Positions 1 to 12,323 of a stretch of 64,000 nucleotides of DNA are shown here, piece after piece. The stretch spans positions 930,001 to 994,000 of the forward strand of contig NHNW01000003.1 of NCBI GenBank assembly GCA_002786025.1, given 5' to 3'. This stretch comes from Zasmidium citrigriseum (Eukaryota > Ascomycota > Dothideomycetes > Mycosphaerellales > Mycosphaerellaceae). Made by a program: the position numbers and the translations under genes. Position 1 is the stretch's first letter, and every line of letters starts with the position of its first letter. Below the pieces are notes generated by a model. The model was not told where the DNA came from. It saw only the letters and a program-made list of their open reading frames with translations, and did no database searches.

Positions 1-333
1 AAACCTCCTAAACGGCTTACTGCGAGCCCAGTCGCTTCCGGAAAGGCTGACGATCGCCTCGTCGAACTTTTCGTCGTTGCATCGACCTTTGCTCGTCCAT
101 GATCTGGCAAACCCGCTCTTGAGAGTCCCCATGTCCATTGCAGCCCTGTCTCTATCGAACAACGGCTCATATGATCTCTCAATGATCTTCTTATATGCTT
201 GATCCCTCGTGAAAAGGCTGGAGACGGCTTTGCTCTTCCGCAATTCCGGTCGAGCATCCCGGGTACTCTTGATGCAGCTCGCTGTGAGGGCCGCCTGCCC
301 AACTGGAATGAAAGTCGGAGTATACCAACACAT
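1..333 (-). CDS. unrecognised protein, N-terminal part (runs off left edge)
   Basis: A minus-strand frame is open from an in-frame stop at 373-375 to the left edge of the window. The first ATG is at 333-331, giving at least 111 residues. The protein starts MCWYTPTFIPVG and is rich in Ser, Arg, Lys and acidic residues, with no transmembrane segment or motif I recognise. The mixed charged composition without low complexity looks like real coding sequence. No intron could be placed and the 3' end lies outside the window, so the frame could also be chance. The interval 376-822 upstream holds nothing I can support. Confidence 0.4.
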   Translation of the reverse strand, partial: MCWYTPTFIPVGQAALTASCIKSTRDARPELRKSKAVSSLFTRDQAYKKIIERSYEPLFDRDRAAMDMGTLKSGFARSWTSKGRCNDEKFDEAIVSLSGSDWARSKPFRRF

Positions 334-822
334 TCGAGGCAAAGGCAGTGTTGTTCGAAGCGGCGCAGGCGGTCAGATAGCTGAACGGCAAGCTCTGGCG
401 GAACCGATCGCCAATTGACACGGGCGTGAAGAATTCCGTGGTGAAGTCGACGAGATGCGTAGACGGAAGAAAGGAGATGGTACGCCTGGATCAGGCGCGT
501 CAAAAAGGGGATATGCTCTCCCATTGGCGCGGCCGGTGACGGACCCGGTGAGCATTTCTTCATCCCAGAACTGTGGCAAAGCGGACGGTAGGCCCAGAGC
601 TTCCAATCTGGAGACCTACGCTTCTTGGTATCACCATAAGATCATTGCTTACGGGAAAAGAAACAAACCTGAAAGACGAGGCTTGCAGATCGCAAGAGGA
701 GCTGGGGATCGCTGCACTAGACCATTGTCCCTTGAGTCTCGAGCAAAGGGCATCTGCGTTCTTGTGCCCCTTCTTACGGACAACAGCCTTTCCGAGACGT
801 CTCAGTGGCCCAGCTCATTGTT

Positions 823-968
823 CAGCTCACTCCTTGGGATGCTCTGGCTCACTTCCCAGCTCAATTCTTAGGACTGTCTGGCTTACTCTCCAGCTCACTT
901 CCTAGGGATCTCTGGCTCATTTCCCAGCTCACTTCTTGGGACTCTCTGGCTCACTTCCTAGCTCACTT
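823..968. repeat. 34-bp minisatellite, about 4.3 copies
   Basis: Four consecutive 34-bp units begin at 823, 857, 891 and 925, followed by a partial fifth unit at 959. Each unit starts CAGCTCA and contains a CTCTGGCT-like core. Units differ from each other at a few positions. The array lies just beyond the 3' end of the ferric reductase gene (stop at 1014), probably in its 3' UTR or terminator region. The plus-strand ORF through it is an artefact of the repeat. Confidence 0.85.
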
Positions 969-1013
969 ATTCCCATCTTCGCCTTTAGCTACCCGCCTCA
1001 TCATTGACGAATA

Positions 1014-3158
1014 TCATCGTGAGAAGGCGTCTATCTCCAGCTCAAACGAGCATTCACCCGCCTTCTCTCGGCCCAATTTCGATACAATAGACCGCACATC
1101 GTCACACATGCTGGCTGGGCCGCAAACTATAACAGCGATCTTGGACCACCCCATATTAGCCTCTGCTAGAAGTAGCGCATCCAGCTCAAGCCTCTGACCG
1201 ACCACAATCTCTTTCTCGTGGATGTCATCCAAGACGCTCCCAAGAGCCTCTACAAGGCACTGATCCGCTGCCTTGACCCCATACATGAGCTTGATGTTTG
1301 CATGGCGATCCACAAACGGCATGAGCCCGGTGATACCGATGCCACCTCCGATGAGCAGCAGGCGATCGCTCCGCAGTGCGGCCTTGGTAGGGCTTGTCGG
1401 ATACGGGCCTTCAAGCAGCACTGGCATCCTCTTGATTTCTCGCAGATACCTGGTTGTGCCGGTGCTCCTACGAACAAAGAGCGTTAAGCCAGAGTTAGTA
1501 TACGCTCTGCTGTCGACGTGAGTACTTAATCCGACTGGACCCCCTGTCACGCTCTTCTCCAAATCTTTTGGCTTTGTGTCAATATTCTCGTGGTGTTCGT
1601 GTCTGGCTAGTAGCTCGGTTGGGATCGTCGAGAACGGGTGATTTTCCCAAGGCTTGAACGGGCTGAGCGATGGGAAGTAAACATACACGCACCGACCAGG
1701 CTCTGCCCAGCGGATGTTTGGAATATCGATCCGGACAATGGTCGAGCCTATCTCGGTAACCTGGGCGTGTCGAATACCGGTATCGATGATGCGTCCGACT
1801 CGGACCAGTCTATCGAAGAACCATACGGCGATTGTGGCGTACAACCACGTTTCGTACCCAAACGTGTTCTCGTATCCGATATACACATGGTACCAGCAAC
1901 CCACTACGACGATAACAGCCATAATGACATGAGTGACCAGAAACAACTCGTAGGCTTCCCTACGGATGACGAGGAAGCTGGTCACAACGATGACGACAGC
2001 TGCCACCGTTGCAACGCAGCCCCAAATCCACCATCCGGTCTCCAGCGAAGTGGAGTAAGATCCAGTGTTCATATACAAGACCAATGCCAGGATAGAGTGC
2101 AAGAGGGTCTGGAGAAGGAACAGCCGCGCAATCCATCGGTGGAGCAGCATATAAGTCGAGTGTGACCAGTTCGTCAACCATAGCAGAATATTGTTCCGGC
2201 TTGAGAAGAGGAACAGCACCGGCATGTTACAGAACGCCAGAACCCCGGTGCGCCACATCCAGTAGGCCATCAGTTCTTGATAGCGATTGGTGTACCACTG
2301 GTTTTCTTGTCGCGGCCACGCCGTCTTGTACCCCACGCAGAGGAAGATGATGTTCAGAAGCGTTACTACTGCGATGTAGAAGCCCTGGCCGACCGTGGGA
2401 GGATTGCCTAGTAAATACGGGAGAGGACGGTCGTGGTATCTCCCGAAGATACTGGGCCATATCCAAGGTCTGATCCTTTGCAGAATGCCATACATCGATC
2501 GAGGATACTGGAGACAGGTAAACAGGAGCGGCAGGCCAAACGAGGTCAAGCAGATGGCAAGTCTAAAGCACTATTAGCAAACATCGAAGCTCACTGCTGA
2601 CCTGACTATAGAATACCCATAGTACGACTCTTGTGCCGTCTCTCGAAAAAAGTAATAGAGAGTAATCCAAGTGGCCTGAAAGTTCGTCTCCGTCGTGAGC
2701 ATGGTCATGTTCAGGACCAATGTCTTATCCGATGGGTTGGCAACCATGGTAGGCGGCTGAGAGATGTTCGCCAGGACCTCTCCGTAACTCCATCTCGGTA
2801 GAATGCTGACGTCTCCAGTGATCTCCGTCTCCCAGAACTTCTCGATCGTTGAAGCACGAACGGAGTCCGCACAAAACTCGTGCATGCACCAGGCAATGGA
2901 GCTCAGGTAAGGAAAGTCGGTCGAGCGACAAACGGCCAGGTCATGGGCAGAAGTACTGCTTGTTGTGTGACCGCCGGCGCTTATCGTTGTCGAGCATTGC
3001 AGAGTGAATGGTGAAAAGGACCGAAAACACCCATGGCCGCAGTATGGATTGTAGAACTCGAATCCCTGGATGCCAGCAAGACCGCTCCTCGTCACCGGCA
3101 CTGGTCCCGTCGCCTGAACGATCGATACCAGGCCCACGGCAAAGGACAAGACTCTCAT
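1014..3158 (-). CDS. ferric reductase (FRE/NOX superfamily), copy A
   Basis: This is a plasma-membrane flavocytochrome that moves electrons from NADPH through FAD and two hemes to extracellular Fe(III) or Cu(II). The ATG is at 3158-3156. There is one intron in phase 2, either 2563-2601 (39 nt) or 2563-2616 (54 nt); both keep frame, and the short one gives the family-like join YSIVRLAIC. The product is about 701 aa. A signal peptide (MRVLSFAVGLVSIVQA) precedes a Cys-containing lumenal domain. Two His pairs with spacing 14 lie in membrane helices (LLHRW..LLH and VTHVI..WYH), which fits bis-heme ligation. The FAD motif HPFST, the nucleotide motif GGGIGITG and the NADPH motif CGPASM follow in order. 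The start at 3158 is preferred over an upstream one because it opens the signal peptide. A paralogue lies at 12728-14828 in the opposite orientation. Confidence 0.9.
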
Positions 3159-3437
3159 GATTGAGTAGCGCAGCCTGATCGACTTGCCGGCGGCCTGGTC
3201 AGGCCAAGCCAACGATATTTAGTCTCTCGGCCATGCTATCTCCACGAGCCCGGTCCCATGTGGGGTCTCCTGCGGTCATCAAGAGAAATCTGAACTGCTG
3301 AGACATCCCACGCCGTTGATTCGCGAGAAGGACAGAAAGTTGCCGTTACTTGCGCAGCCATGAGCAAGTTTTCTGTCCCAAAGCGGCAGTAGCGATGTGG
3401 ATCTCCACGGCTTACGGCTTCCATTAGTCTCAGCGCA

Positions 3438-3502
3438 CAGACTGCCTGCTTGGCAAAGTTTTCTGACTATACCTGATTTGGAACTTTGCCGCAGGCAGTC
3501 TG
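3438..3502. repeat. inverted repeat (hairpin), 21-23 bp arms
   Basis: The left arm is 3438-3460 and the right arm 3482-3502, separated by 21 nt. The arms pair almost perfectly (AGACTGCC...AAAGTT against AACTTT...GGCAGTCT), with a small mismatch near the middle. The hairpin lies about 280 bp upstream of ferric reductase A and about 30 bp before the RIP-like tract begins. It could be a miniature inverted-repeat element, the terminus of the decayed element or a regulatory stem; the sequence does not decide. Confidence 0.75.
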
Positions 3503-4189
3503 AGGGTGGTACTAAGGGTTTTGGCTGATGGGGTCCTGCTTTAGCGTTAGTATATCGAAAAATCGAAATAACTCGCTATACAGGCTATGTATTAGTCTGC
3601 AGTTTAGTATAGTGTTTATCGACACTCTCCTAATGGATATAATAAGTAGAAAATAAAGGATATTTAGGAATCTCGCTATTTTATTCCTAATGTACTGCAT
3701 GGTGGGCTTTAGCTCTACTAGGTATAAAACAAGACTAAATTAAACTATTCATCGCTTTTCGGCTAGTCCTAATAAGTATAGATATACCGTATGTAATTAG
3801 GACTAGCTTAGGGTATCGCAAAATTAAGAAATAAGCCCTCCCTTTAGTAGCAATTTCGTCCTAATGCAGCAGCTAGAAACATATGTCCAAACTAGTCTAA
3901 ATTAAAGAATTAAATGCTAACGTACTTGCTAAAGGTGGTGTCGATTATGTAAATAGAGAGGTCGCTAGTCGTGGTAGTAGTCGAGGTTAGGCAGGAGAAT
4001 AGTAGTAGCTTAGGCGTCTAGTTAAAGCCTAAGAACTCTTCTTCTTTAGAGTCCACCCTAGCTTCTTCCTCTTCTTCTTCGTCGTCGTCGTCGTTAGCCA
4101 TCGCTAAATCCTAGCTCTAGGAACTCTAAGAAGAAGCTAAACTGTTAGCTTCATCTGCGCGGGCATTACGCTTAGCTCGCGCCTACTAT

Positions 4190-5149
4190 ACCGTAAACAG
4201 TAAGGCCTAAATAATAATTTCCATCTCCCTAACCCGGTTATTAAACTCGATCGCCGGAAAGTCGATCGTAATCCGCTTTCGCTTAGCGTCGTTAGTATCT
4301 ATTATCTCCTTGCCCGCCTTAGACATCTTGAAGTAGTAGTCGCCTATAGCGCCCTCCTAAATGCCCTTCGCCTTACTACTACGACGACGAGGGTGGTCTC
4401 TATAGTAATCGTAGTAGCGGCGGTTGTTGCTCTAGGCGCAGTTAGTATAGGAGCCGCTAAACATCTAGGCACCGTTAGACTAGCGAAGACAGATATAGAA
4501 TCTAAACGGGCCCTTTCTATTCTCGTAGTTCTTATAGGGATTCGTCTCTTTAGGCTTAGTAGCGTCGGCTAGGGAAGCAAGGAGAGACGGTAGGTAGAAC
4601 TCGCCGCTAGCTAGCCTAAAGGCCTAGTTATCGACATAGCGTAGGACGTTATGTAGGTCGCTAGTTAGGTCGTACTTCCGGTCGTTATTAACGAACTCTA
4701 GGATTGACGCATGTAGACGGCGGCTAAGGGTGTCCCTAATAGAGGCATAGCGGCCTTAGGTTATTAGGAAGCGTAGTTAACGAAGGGCGTTATATAGCTG
4801 GTTAGGAGAAAGCTCGACCTCCTTATGTCCCTTCTCGTTAGTCCGGAACATAGGGAGGCGGTTCTTAGGATCCCGCTCGGTCGCATTAATAATAATGCGT
4901 AGCTAAGAGTTCACGACCGTGTAGAAGATGCGTAGAGCTCGCTCCTAAACACGTATTAGTATGGCTTTTAGTTAGGCGGTAGGTTAGTAAACTAACGATC
5001 TCTTTCTCGCGCTAAGACTACGTGCTATTTATGAAGAAGTCTCTACCCTTACTAGGGCGCTTCGGATTATTACCGTCGTCCTTCTACTAACGCCGGCTCT
5101 TAGTACTAAACTTCGTCTAAAGCTTCGTAATAGTCTCGAAGACAGACAT
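4190..5149 (-). pseudogene. decayed ORF3 of the RIP element
   Basis: From a minus-strand ATG at 5149-5147 (MSVFETITKL), a protein-like reading runs with a frame change near 4880, perhaps an old intron. It then continues to about 4190 with roughly one stop per 30 codons. Every stop seen is TAG or TAA and can be explained as a mutated Gln or Trp codon. The readable parts are mixed and hydrophilic (for example SIRDTLSRRLHASILEF and GEFYLPSLLASLAD). I do not recognise the family. Confidence 0.5.
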
Positions 5150-5559
5150 AGTAATTAGCGTGCTAAAGCTAACGGAGGTTGTTGTTATTAATAATAGTAA
5201 TTAGGAAGGGGAAGGTAGGGTAGGAAGTAGGCAGGCAGGCAGGTAGATGTTAGTATAGAGGTTTAGGTTATTAGTGGAAGAAAGGCGCTCTTTTATAGAC
5301 TAAGGGGTGGACCGTACGTTTCCTTATCAACACACGCTCCTACTGCTTCTAAACCGTCTAAACCCGTATTAGATGGCCTGCCTAACTACATACTAGCTTC
5401 CTATTAGCTCGCAGTTCTCGTTAATAGCGTGTAACACCCGTAACTGCCTTCCTTAGTACCTCCTAATCCGGTAATCCCCGGCCTTCATATACTAGACCCT
5501 AAGAGCGAAGTAAAGGATAGGTTAAGGTCTATTTAGCTATCTAAATCGATCCTGGGGAT

Positions 5560-8500
5560 AGCTAGCAGTTTCTCCATATCTAAATTATATCCTTCTTCGT
5601 TAGGAGAGTTAAATAGGCCATTAAGATCTACTGTATTATTATCTGCATCCATCTACTCTACATTAGAATCCTCCGCTTTAGGAACGTCGTCGAGGATCGC
5701 TACGACGTCGTTAGTAGCAAGCCCCTATAGATTCGGGTCGTCCTTAGGTAATAGTAGCTCTATCTATACACTATGTAAGGGTAGGTCTTACGTTAGAACC
5801 CTATGCCTTCGGCTAACTACGTTTTTATTAAATCTCGATAGTCTCTTAGGAAGTAGGTTGGATATCCCCTACGCTAGTAGATCCATCGCGAAGAAGGGCA
5901 GGTCTAACAGTATATGTAGTCTCTTACGTAGCAGTGTTTCGTTTAGGAGCACCATAGCTACTATATAGATCTCTTCTCTTAATTTAGGGTGTGTATGATC
6001 TAAATTAGTATATTCTCCGAATCTAGCCTCCATACGGTCCCTAAGGATACCGCTATACGTAGCTAGTAGCGTACATTACTCTAGGGAATTACTTAGGTCG
6101 AACGATCTATTCCGTCGTATAGACAGGAGGCCTTTTAAGTAGTTGTTTAGGTGCTTATTACAACGATCAACCTCAAACCACGAATTAGGACGCCCTCGCT
6201 AGTTGACGAGACTGTTAGCCAATATCGCTCGCTATAGTTGTTCTTCTAAAGTAGGGCTAGTTAGCTATTTTAGCTAAAGCATAATGAAGGCGTAGTTCTT
6301 GTAAGATCTAGTATAGAATAGGAGGATACAGCGATTAATTACTAGCCTATACATACTAATATCTACGTGCTTAACTACGTAGCACAACATTAGGTATGTC
6401 TCTACTATCTAAATGAAGCGCTTGTTCGTAGTCCTTTCTTTAAGGCTATCGAGCCTATATGTCCCTTCCTAACGGCTACTACTAGCGGTTACTTTCTTTA
6501 ATTTCGTATTAGAGGTTTATAGTAACGCTTTAGCTTTCCTAGTATCTTCCGCGATAGCGTTAGGATTCGAACTATACTACTTAGGAGCTAGTGTCTACCT
6601 ATACACCCGTTCTACTAGTCCATTGAATTGTAGAGGTGTTAGATACGATAGCTTAGCTAAGATCTTCTCGCGATTAATATCCGGAATGCTTAGATCTTCG
6701 TATAGGAAGGCTATTACCCTAGTATAGAAGCTGTCGAGTACTAGTCTTTCAACATAGCTATGGGGAGCCTAAAACGATAGACATAGCTTCCGGTCCATTA
6801 TCTCCTTATACGATAGGAGACTACTTTTCGTTATGTTAGTCTCTAAGCCGTTGAAATTGTTCTTAATCGCTTAGATTAGACACATCTTTAGGTAGAATAG
6901 GCTAGGTATTAGTAGTACCTACTGCATCTTATCGAAGGCGTCGTCGTTCTTAACGCAGGACTTCCTCCAGGTGCGCATGTTGCTAACAGACTTCTAATCG
7001 CTATATACTAGCTTAATATACCTAGTAGGATTAGGTATCGTAGTAGAAGGTGTTTTAGTTATGCCGTAGGAAGAGCGGGTTCGTATACTAGGCAGCTAGG
7101 CGGCTATATGCGATCCTACGGTAGGGAACTTAGTATTAGATCGAGGGTTGGCCGTAGGAGACTCTAGGGATTCGGTACGGGCTACTATAGGAGTAGCTTA
7201 GGGGGGTAGCGGGGTATTAGGCTAGGGATTAGAGGGGGGAGGGCGGGATTCTACTAGGGGATTAGGTAGGGTAGCGGAGGGAGCGCTTTAGGATTCGCGC
7301 AGGAGGCTAGTATCGTCTATGCTAGGCTGTCGGTAGGACTAAGCTAGGTAGGCAGGGGGTCGCTACTAAGGCAGGTAATAAGATACTATAGGGATATTAG
7401 GCGTACTAATCGATTCGGCTAATATGGCCTGCTTAAAATAGGCTCTTAGGTGAAGCTACTACTTAAGGATGTTATCTAGTACGTTACTAGTGCCTTTAGT
7501 AGTACCTTCGTTCTTAAAGATTAGTGCAAGAGATAACTAAACAGTTTTCTACGGGGGGATTCTATCGAATACAGGCATTTTCGGGTATTCTTCTACTTGA
7601 GACTAGTCTATATCGACTCCTACTATTTAGAATACGCTGTTTACTACCTTAGGGAATATGCGCCGGACACATTTAGCGATTAGATAGTAGGAGATTTGCT
7701 TTTTCTCCGGCGTAAACTAGTTCCCCTTTACCTAAGTAATATCCGAGACTTGCAATAGCCTGTCTTTATGTAGTGCCGTTACTAGTATTCCTAATGTAGG
7801 TATCTCTAAACTACGAAAGACCTTACTAGTAGTTAGGTGTTATAGCTAGTCCTAACGCCCGAATCCATACTAACTAGTCCTTTCGTAGTAGTTAAAGTTA
7901 TTAAAGTAGAAGTATATATTAGGAGACTCTCCGTATATAGCGATACGACGGGTTGTAAGGCCTCTTAGGCGTTAGTTACATCTATAGATCCTCTATAGGC
8001 TACTATAGATACCTAAGCCTAAAAGAATATTTAGAACTTTTCGCTTAACACCCTAGCTCTATAGGTAGATCCCTAGGTGCGTCTAAAGCTCGTTACTTGT
8101 CCTCGGATAGCGTGCCTAACAGAACATCGCTATAGTTAAGACTAAACGTGCTTTTGCGCCCCTACTAAGGGTCTTAGCCTAATTCCGGTTGTATATAGTA
8201 TATAGGAAGCCATACAGATATAGAGCAGCCTTCGTTAGCCTCGTATACGTTATCGTATATAAGATATCCTTAGGTTGGCGGTCCTAATCCTATTTCCCAA
8301 ATCCCTATAATACTTAGCATATTGTACTACCCTAAAGACCTACTACTAACGTCGATACTACGGAGTTTCCGTAGCTCCTTCTTTAGTCTCTTAACATAAA
8401 TAAGCTCGTATTTGCTATCCTGAAGATATAGAGCTAGTCGCTTAGCAAGCCTTTCGTCCTATAAAATACTAGCCAACTCCGAAGCTCTTAAAGTAGCAGT

Positions 8501-8767
8501 TCTACCCTACTACGCCTAACTAGATCCCTTCTCTTTAGAAACGTATACTAGAATAAACGTCTTTAGGTTCAGCTTCCGGGATTTTAGATGTTTAACGATC
8601 TTATCGACCTTCTTCCTTGTACTAAGCGTTGGACCGTGCTAATTAACTAAACCGCGGCCTAAGCGCGTTAGTAAGCGCTTTGCGATAGTCTAAGGTAGGC
8701 CCCTTATACCTAAGCTCTTCGGAGAAGAGGGCGTCCTTCGCGTAGGCGTTTCCTATAAGCGTGGCAT
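5560..8767 (-). pseudogene. decayed ORF2 of the RIP element (possibly DUF6589-like)
   Basis: A minus-strand reading begins at an ATG at 8767-8765 and is readable through scattered TAG/TAA to about 8355 (for example STRKKVDKIVKHLKSRKLNL). A protein-like reading in the same orientation is also visible at about 6350-7020, with PSLFYLKMC and SYVERLVLDSFYTRVIAFLY. The first of these resembles the PGLFHLKM-type motif of fungal DUF6589 proteins; this is recalled by eye and unverified. I did not follow the frame continuously between these parts, and the lower boundary is approximate. Confidence 0.4.
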
Positions 8768-9499
8768 TGTTTATCGATTTGTTTACGATAGTGTTACTAA
8801 GGCGTTCGATAGGTAAGGTCTAAATAACACCGCTAACATACTAAATTAGCGGCTTAGCGATAGACTACATTTCTTTAGACATCTTTAGGGCTATAACACG
8901 AACTACTATTACTATTAACAAACTGTCAAATCGAATAGATGTAATTAGCCCTTACCTTAGCGCGTTAGGACGCGAGAAAAACGCGTAGAAACCTAGCTGT
9001 AGTACCTGAAAAGCGACCTGCTTCTTACCTATGCTTAGGTAGAGTCTAGGCTATACTAACACGCCTATAGCGTAATGTTCTCCTCTTAAACTTAGGCGGT
9101 AGCGGCGTAGTAGGCTAACGACGTGCAGGTACATTTGAACTGCGTTCCTAAAGCGCCTATAGACGACCCTATATACGAATCCGCTCTACTATACTATTTA
9201 GGCGAATACCTTATACACCCCCTGCCTTCTTTACCTTCTTACGAGTAGGAGAGGTTAATAGGCTCGCGTTAGGCGAGGCATTTAGACTCGAGTTAAAGGC
9301 TACTACCTTAGGATAGAATCCCTAGCGCTCTACTAAACGAGATACTATCTCGCTAGCTTTCCTAACCTCCTTATCTACTTACTACTTCTATAGCTCTTTC
9401 TATCTAATCCTTACCTCGCGCTTAGCAATTCGCTGTTCCTCCTACTCCCTTAGATGCGCTAGACGCTAACGCTCGAAGCCTAGGCATAGATCCTATCGC

Positions 9500-11200
9500 T
9501 ATAACAGCTACTAATAAAAGAGAACTAGTACATCTTGCTTAGGTAACTAGGCGAGCTTGCGGGCGACTGTCTTCACCTATAGCAGTCGCTCCGGACGATT
9601 GTCTATCGTCCCGAAGTACGTAGCGAACGCTAACTAGATCTTTAGTAGAACTAGTATACTAGGACAGCTAGGAAAGACTAACCGGTTGCGGAAGTACCTA
9701 ACGGCTACTTCGGCTTCCTATTTAGCTAGTTCCTACTTCAGATCTCGTTCTAGTGGACGTACTACGATAGTAACTTTATTAGAAGGTACATGTGCGGTAG
9801 TAGTAATCTACTAGGGCGTTAGTTCTATTCCGGTAGGCGTGCAGACATTATAATAGTAATCTAAACCCCCTAGTAGCTATTATTTAAATAGTCTTAGTCC
9901 TATACGACGCTTATAGTTCCCTATAGCTATAGCATTAATATACGTATGTAGATGCTCGTCTATACGCTAACGCTTCTTATTAGGAGTTAATTTCTTCGCC
10001 TTCTTCTTCGGCTTCGCAGGCATCGCTTTAGTAATACTATTAGCCTCCGAGGCAGACGTTTCTCCGTCCGTAGTAGCTATATAGACCTCCTAAAGTCGCG
10101 CTAGTATAGCTAGTTATGAAACAGGGACTGCCTATCGCGGCCTATCTGCCTATTGCTCGTATAGGAACGTAAACAGGCCTCGCCCGAACGTACATAAATC
10201 CCTAACAGCCCGGCCTACTCTCTAACGAAGCGTCGTTAGATTGGCGTTAATAGGGATCTTAAACTAAATAATATGCTTGACATTAGGAAGATCCACGCCT
10301 ATTCCAAGCGCCTTAGTTGCGAACAGCACCCTAATCTTCGAATCCGGCTTCCGGAACTCTATAATAAGCCTAGCCTACGTTCGCTTTACTATCTTACCGG
10401 AATACGTCCTAATTAGCGAGTATATGTCTTCTATACTATATAGCGCCGGCTAACGCTCTATTAGGTACTTGCGAAGCGCAGCTACACCCTCCTAAAGGCC
10501 AACTCTCGTATTAAGGAAGATTATAGTCTTAGGAATAGCCTAATCCTATCTCTACCCGCCTATAGACACCGCATTACTTAGGGTAAAGTAGAGCGCCTTA
10601 TAATTGCTAAGCATTCTATTAGGGATCGCGCAAGCCCGCTCTGCGATCTTAGGCCTATCGATTAGGCTTCGGATATAATTAGTAGGGCGCCTAAACCTAG
10701 CGGCCTTTTACGTATACTATATAGTCTACTAATTAAGCGTAGCTAAGTAACTAAATAGCTTTACCTTACAGTATAGTAGAGTCCTTAACTTCCTAATCTG
10801 CCTATACTACTCTCTAAATGCTTTGCCCTAAACCCCCTACTAATATACAAGATATATCTTATCGTAAACTAGGAGACCCAACCGCTCCCTAAACCGCTAC
10901 GCTAGCTATAGTCGACGGAACTAACGCTATAACGCTATCTTAGGACTAATTAGGATATAGGTAAAGCGGCTAGTATAGAGGTTATCCTACTGTTCCTTCT
11001 AAAGCCCTAATTTGCTATCTAATGTAAACGCTATCGGTTTTCCGCTAATGCTACTAATCTTTACTAGCTGCTCTGCTCTAATTTAATTTAGTAGTAGGAT
11101 AATAATGGCTATAGCTTTCCGGAGTAGGGGGAACGCCTAAAATGCGAGACTTTTGCTAGTAGACGTGCTTATAGTCTACATAAGATTATAGCGACCGAAT
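9500..11200 (-). pseudogene. decayed RecQ-type helicase ORF of the RIP element
   Basis: Helicase motifs can be read in order on the minus strand. A mutated Walker A (TSTSKSLAF where TGSGKSLAF is expected) lies at about 11175-11143. A segment ending ILISPKIA follows at about 10930. The motif V-like LFATKALGIGVDLPNVKH lies at about 10335-10270, and motif VI-like RVGRAVRD at about 10225-10200. A Lys-rich segment (MPAKPKKKAKK) follows at 10023 in the same frame, and the frame stays readable to about 9500. The order and the GVD and GRA signatures match superfamily 2 RecQ-like helicases such as fungal telomere-linked helicases. Gly to Ser changes in Walker A and the TAG/TAA stops fit G:C to A:T mutation. 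Clearly non-functional. Confidence 0.7.
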
Positions 11201-12323
11201 AGGAGATGTTCCAGGACCTTTACCTAGTTAGGCCGGGCTGCGAATAGATATAATAGCCTTACACCCTTCTCAACTATCGCTTTCTAACGCTGCCTAATAG
11301 CGGGAGCGATACTAGTTCCGTCCTAACCGGTCTTCCGGAGCTCGCGTAGATAGCTAAGGATTTACGACTATATATCCTATAGTACCTACTTCCTAACGAA
11401 GTCCTATAGCCGCCTGGATAGAGGAAGATGCCCTACCTGTCCTAATGCTTCCGTAGTAGGGTAATGTTTACTATCGGTAGTAGTAAGAAGCCGCAACTGC
11501 TTAGTACTAATAGATTGCGAATTAGCTAACTACGAGGGATTACACTCCCTTAGGACATATCTAAAATGCGCAATTACGTTGTTATAGCTCTCCTAGTTAG
11601 TCTCCTATAGCATTTTACCTATTAGGAATTGTTTTAACTCCGATATCTACTACTGTCGCTAGCGTCTATAGGGTAGGGTCTACTAACCTCCTAGTATCGA
11701 TTATAACAGCTCCTCTTTAGCTATCGGCTTAGTAGTTACTAAGAAGGTTTCTTCTAGTAGACACTCTACGTTAGTAACATTAGTAAGATTACTAACCTCG
11801 TCGTATAACTTAGGATCGTTACTATCGTTATTTCCGCTCTCTTTAGTACTTTGTCGACTTTCTACTTCCTGTCGCGCCTAACTACGTGTTATAGCTACCT
11901 ATAGGTCTTTAGGCACCCTATCTCCATTTACCTAATCGATTGTACATCCTCTTTAACTACTCTTACGTCTAGGAATTAGGACTAAAGTTATTAAACGCGC
12001 TCTCTTTAGGTAGTTACGCTAGGCGCGCCTAGGCATATTCGCGAAAAAGGGCTCTATTAGTCTAAAGCGCACATGTTAGGCATTTAGGAACTGCAAGATT
12101 AGTTAATACTACTACGTTGCTAAGTATGCCCTATCTAATCTTGTTTAGCTATATAAACTAGTTATTTAGGCGCCCTCTACTAAGGCTAGTTTGTTTTGAT
12201 AGGTATTGCACTTCCGGAAAAAATAAGAACAGGAGGTTACTTAGCGTACCTAATTGCACAAACTAATAGAGCCGGATTTTTCGATATCGCGTTAGGAAGG
12301 TTAGAATAGTAATATAGTTAGAA

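Larger units (their letters stand above)
3520..12310. mobile_element. RIP-decayed element, about 8.8 kb
   Basis: Sequence composition changes abruptly at both ends. Inside, CpA and TpG are rare, TpA is very frequent (TAG, CTA and TTAG everywhere), while CpG stays common. That is the mark of RIP acting on CpA on both strands. No long ORF survives on either strand, but three minus-strand reading frames can be followed through stops that would have been CAG, CAA or TGG. They are a RecQ-type helicase (about 11.2 to 9.5 kb), a second ORF from 8767 downwards, and a third from 5149 downwards. The outer boundaries are judged by composition only. RIP acts on repeated DNA, so other copies should exist in the genome. 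Confidence 0.85.

Noticed and set aside
3438..3502. Rho-independent terminator
   Set aside because: The hairpin is in a eukaryotic nuclear genome and lacks a following T run; it is reported as an inverted repeat instead.
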